From: Desulfuromusa sp.
GTDB taxonomy: Bacteria > Desulfobacterota > Desulfuromonadia > Desulfuromonadales > Geopsychrobacteraceae
Reading direction: 5' to 3'
DNA length: 26,183 bases
Assembly (NCBI GenBank): GCA_029934095.1
Contig: JAOZMV010000001.1
Coordinates: 1 to 26,183, forward strand
The position numbers and the translations under genes were made by a program. Positions 24,553 to 26,183 of this stretch are shown one piece after another. How positions within the stretch are numbered: position 1 is the stretch's first letter; every line of letters begins with the position of its first letter. The notes under the pieces were generated by a model, which was given only the letters and a program-made list of their open reading frames with translations, did no database searches and had not been told where the DNA came from.

Positions 24553-26082
24553 ATGAGCAAAACTTTTTATGTAACCACACCGATTTATTACGTCAACGAT
24601 GTCCCCCACATCGGTCATGCTTATACAACCCTGGCCTGTGATGTCATTGCCCGTTACAAGCGCGCCAGAGGCTATGATGTTGCCTTTTTAACCGGAACTG
24701 ATGAACATGGTCAAAAAGTGGAAATGGCTGCTAAAGCGAATGGCGAAACCCCTCTTGAACTTGCTGACCGTGTGGTTAAACGCTTTCAGGCCCTCTGGGA
24801 CAAATTGAATATTTCCAATACTGATTTTATTCGCACCACTCAAGAACGTCACAAACATACAGTTCAGGAACAGTTCAAAGCAATTGAAGCCACAGGGGAT
24901 ATTTACCTTGGGGAGTACGAAGACTGGTATTGCACCCCCTGTGAAACTTTTTGGACAGAGACACAATTACTTGATGGAAATTGCCCTGACTGTGGCCGTC
25001 AGACAACCAAATTAAAAGAGGAATCCTATTTTTTCCGCATGAGCAAATATCAGGATCAATTGCTCAAACATATAGAAGACAATCCAGATTTTATTCAACC
25101 CAAGTCCCGTCGCAACGAAATACTCAGTTTTATCCGTGAGGGATTGCGCGATCTGTCCATTTCACGAACTTCATTTTCCTGGGGCATCCCTGCTCCCGGC
25201 AATGAAAAACATGTCATTTATGTCTGGTTCGACGCTCTGACCAACTATATTTCGGCCCTCGGTTATCCCGAAGATAAGGATGGCAATTTTGCAACTTATT
25301 GGCCGGCAGTTCATGTGATCGGTAAAGATATTTTACGTTTTCATGCCGTCTATTGGCCAACGTTTCTACTGGCTGCAGGACTGCCATTACCGGAGAAAGT
25401 TTTTGCTCACGGTTGGTGGACAGTTGATGGGCAAAAAATGAGCAAAAGTTTGCGCAACGTCGTCGAACCAAACATGCTGATTGATACCTACAGCGTTGAT
25501 GCTATTCGCTATTTTTTACTCCGCGAAGTTCCCTTTGGTCTCGATGGTGATTTTTCTCATAATGCCCTGATCCACCGGATTAATTCTGACCTGGCCAATG
25601 ATCTCGGCAACCTGGTCAGTCGCTCCACCGCCATGCTCAGTAAATATTTTGATGGAGAACTTCCCGCTCCGAGTAAAGCAAACAGTGTAGATCAGGCTTT
25701 CATCGATCTATTTTCAGACACCATCGTAAAAATTGATACTCATCTGAATAATATGGCGTTCAATAAAGCACTGATGGCCATTTGGGAACTCATTTCAGCA
25801 GCTAATAAATATATCGATGAAACTGCGCCATGGGCACTGGCAAAAGATTCAAAACAGCGTGAACGGTTGGCAACAGTCATGTATAACCTACTTGAATCGA
25901 TCCGTATTATTGCCCTGTTTATTGCCCCTTTCATGCCAGCTACCGGTGAAAAAATCCTCCAGATTCTCGGCTGTGACCACAGCAACCTTACTCTTGACGG
26001 TCAAGATCAATGGGGTGGGTTGAAGCCCGGAACATCTATAGAAAAAGCTGCTCCACTGTTCCCAAGAATAGAAAATAAATAG
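24553..26082 (+). CDS. metG: Methionine-tRNA ligase
   Basis: MetRS charges initiator and elongator tRNA-Met. The 509-residue class I synthetase has HIGH at 19-22, one zinc knuckle (Cys127, Cys130, Cys144, Cys147), KMSKS at 295-299, and a C-terminal anticodon-binding helical domain. It stops at the family core. The extra Trbp111-like tRNA-binding domain found at the end of the longer (about 650-680 residue) MetRS forms is absent. No trace of that domain is seen in the remaining 100 bases. A GGGAG site precedes the ATG by six bases. It is the last gene of the holB-ricT-metG run and is followed by a good terminator. Confidence 0.97.
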   Translation: MSKTFYVTTPIYYVNDVPHIGHAYTTLACDVIARYKRARGYDVAFLTGTDEHGQKVEMAAKANGETPLELADRVVKRFQALWDKLNISNTDFIRTTQERHKHTVQEQFKAIEATGDIYLGEYEDWYCTPCETFWTETQLLDGNCPDCGRQTTKLKEESYFFRMSKYQDQLLKHIEDNPDFIQPKSRRNEILSFIREGLRDLSISRTSFSWGIPAPGNEKHVIYVWFDALTNYISALGYPEDKDGNFATYWPAVHVIGKDILRFHAVYWPTFLLAAGLPLPEKVFAHGWWTVDGQKMSKSLRNVVEPNMLIDTYSVDAIRYFLLREVPFGLDGDFSHNALIHRINSDLANDLGNLVSRSTAMLSKYFDGELPAPSKANSVDQAFIDLFSDTIVKIDTHLNNMAFNKALMAIWELISAANKYIDETAPWALAKDSKQRERLATVMYNLLESIRIIALFIAPFMPATGEKILQILGCDHSNLTLDGQDQWGGLKPGTSIEKAAPLFPRIENK

Positions 26083-26105
26083 GAATGGAGAAAAAAATAT
26101 TTCCC

Positions 26106-26126
26106 CAGGGCGCACTATGCGCCCTG
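26106..26126 (+). terminator. Intrinsic terminator after metG
   Basis: CAGGGCGC (26106-26113) and GCGCCCTG (26119-26126) form a perfect 8-bp GC-rich stem with a 5-base loop. The tail CTTTCGTTT is T-rich but interrupted. It begins 23 bases after the metG stop. The remaining bases to the window end contain no gene. Confidence 0.75.
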
Positions 26127-26183
26127 CTTTCGTTTGGAGCCCATAAAGTTGACAAAGAATAGACTCCCCTTATTGGTTGACAG

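Noticed and set aside
24109..24560. Several overlapping frames on both strands around the end of ricT.
   Set aside because: They arise from the low-complexity Lys/Arg/Gln-rich tail of ricT and none has a ribosome binding site or family resemblance.

Overview
The window is a dense block of housekeeping genes, 29 protein-coding genes with short intergenic gaps and moderate G+C. The gene order (yceD-rpmF-plsX-fabHDG-acpP-fabF-rpiB-glyA-comEB-nrdR; infA-leuS-lptE-holA; rnc-era-der; holB-ricT-metG) and the protein sequences look like a Desulfuromonadales/Geobacterales-type Gram-negative bacterium (Geobacter, Pelobacter or Desulfuromonas relatives). That placement comes from recalled synteny and family knowledge, not from a search. 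No rRNA, tRNA, CRISPR array, prophage or insertion sequence was found.

Region 1 (1-8980, minus strand) is a long lipid and one-carbon operon. A near-consensus promoter at 8952-8979 drives yceD, rpmF, plsX, fabH, fabD, fabG, acpP, fabF and rpiB. Within this run, acpP is followed by a perfect 15-bp stem-loop. A textbook intrinsic terminator follows rpiB, only 29 nt before glyA. glyA, comEB and nrdR then link serine/glycine one-carbon metabolism to dUMP/dTTP supply and ribonucleotide reductase control. Region 2 (8980-10451, plus strand) carries mazG, whose C-terminal domain looks catalytically degenerate, and fxsA. murJ (minus) converges on fxsA.

Region 3 (12031-17052) has rpsT on the plus strand with a strong promoter. 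It faces the minus-strand infA-leuS-lptE-holA run, and rpsT and holA share a 19-bp bidirectional terminator. infA has its own promoter, and two hairpins separate it from leuS. Region 4 (17068-19033, minus) is the least housekeeping-like part: two single-domain response regulators and a DUF4388 (PATAN-like) protein, with no histidine kinase nearby.

Region 5 (19097-22223, minus) encodes the ribosome-assembly GTPases Der and Era and RNase III. The der-era gap holds an unusual heptanucleotide tandem array, with a shorter inverted-orientation array beside it. This is the most unusual non-coding structure in the window. Region 6 (22278-26183, plus) starts at a promoter divergent from that of rnc and carries holB, ricT (PSP1 family, with an Arg-rich tail) and metG, closed by a terminator.

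Several starts were moved inward from the longest open frame on ribosome-binding-site and family-length grounds (glyA, rpiB, fabF, fabG, leuS, lptE, holA, one response regulator, holB). Five genes use GTG or TTG starts. I found no convincing new multi-gene system. The best leads are the heptamer array, the acpP stem-loop, the terminator before glyA, and the MazG domain decay.
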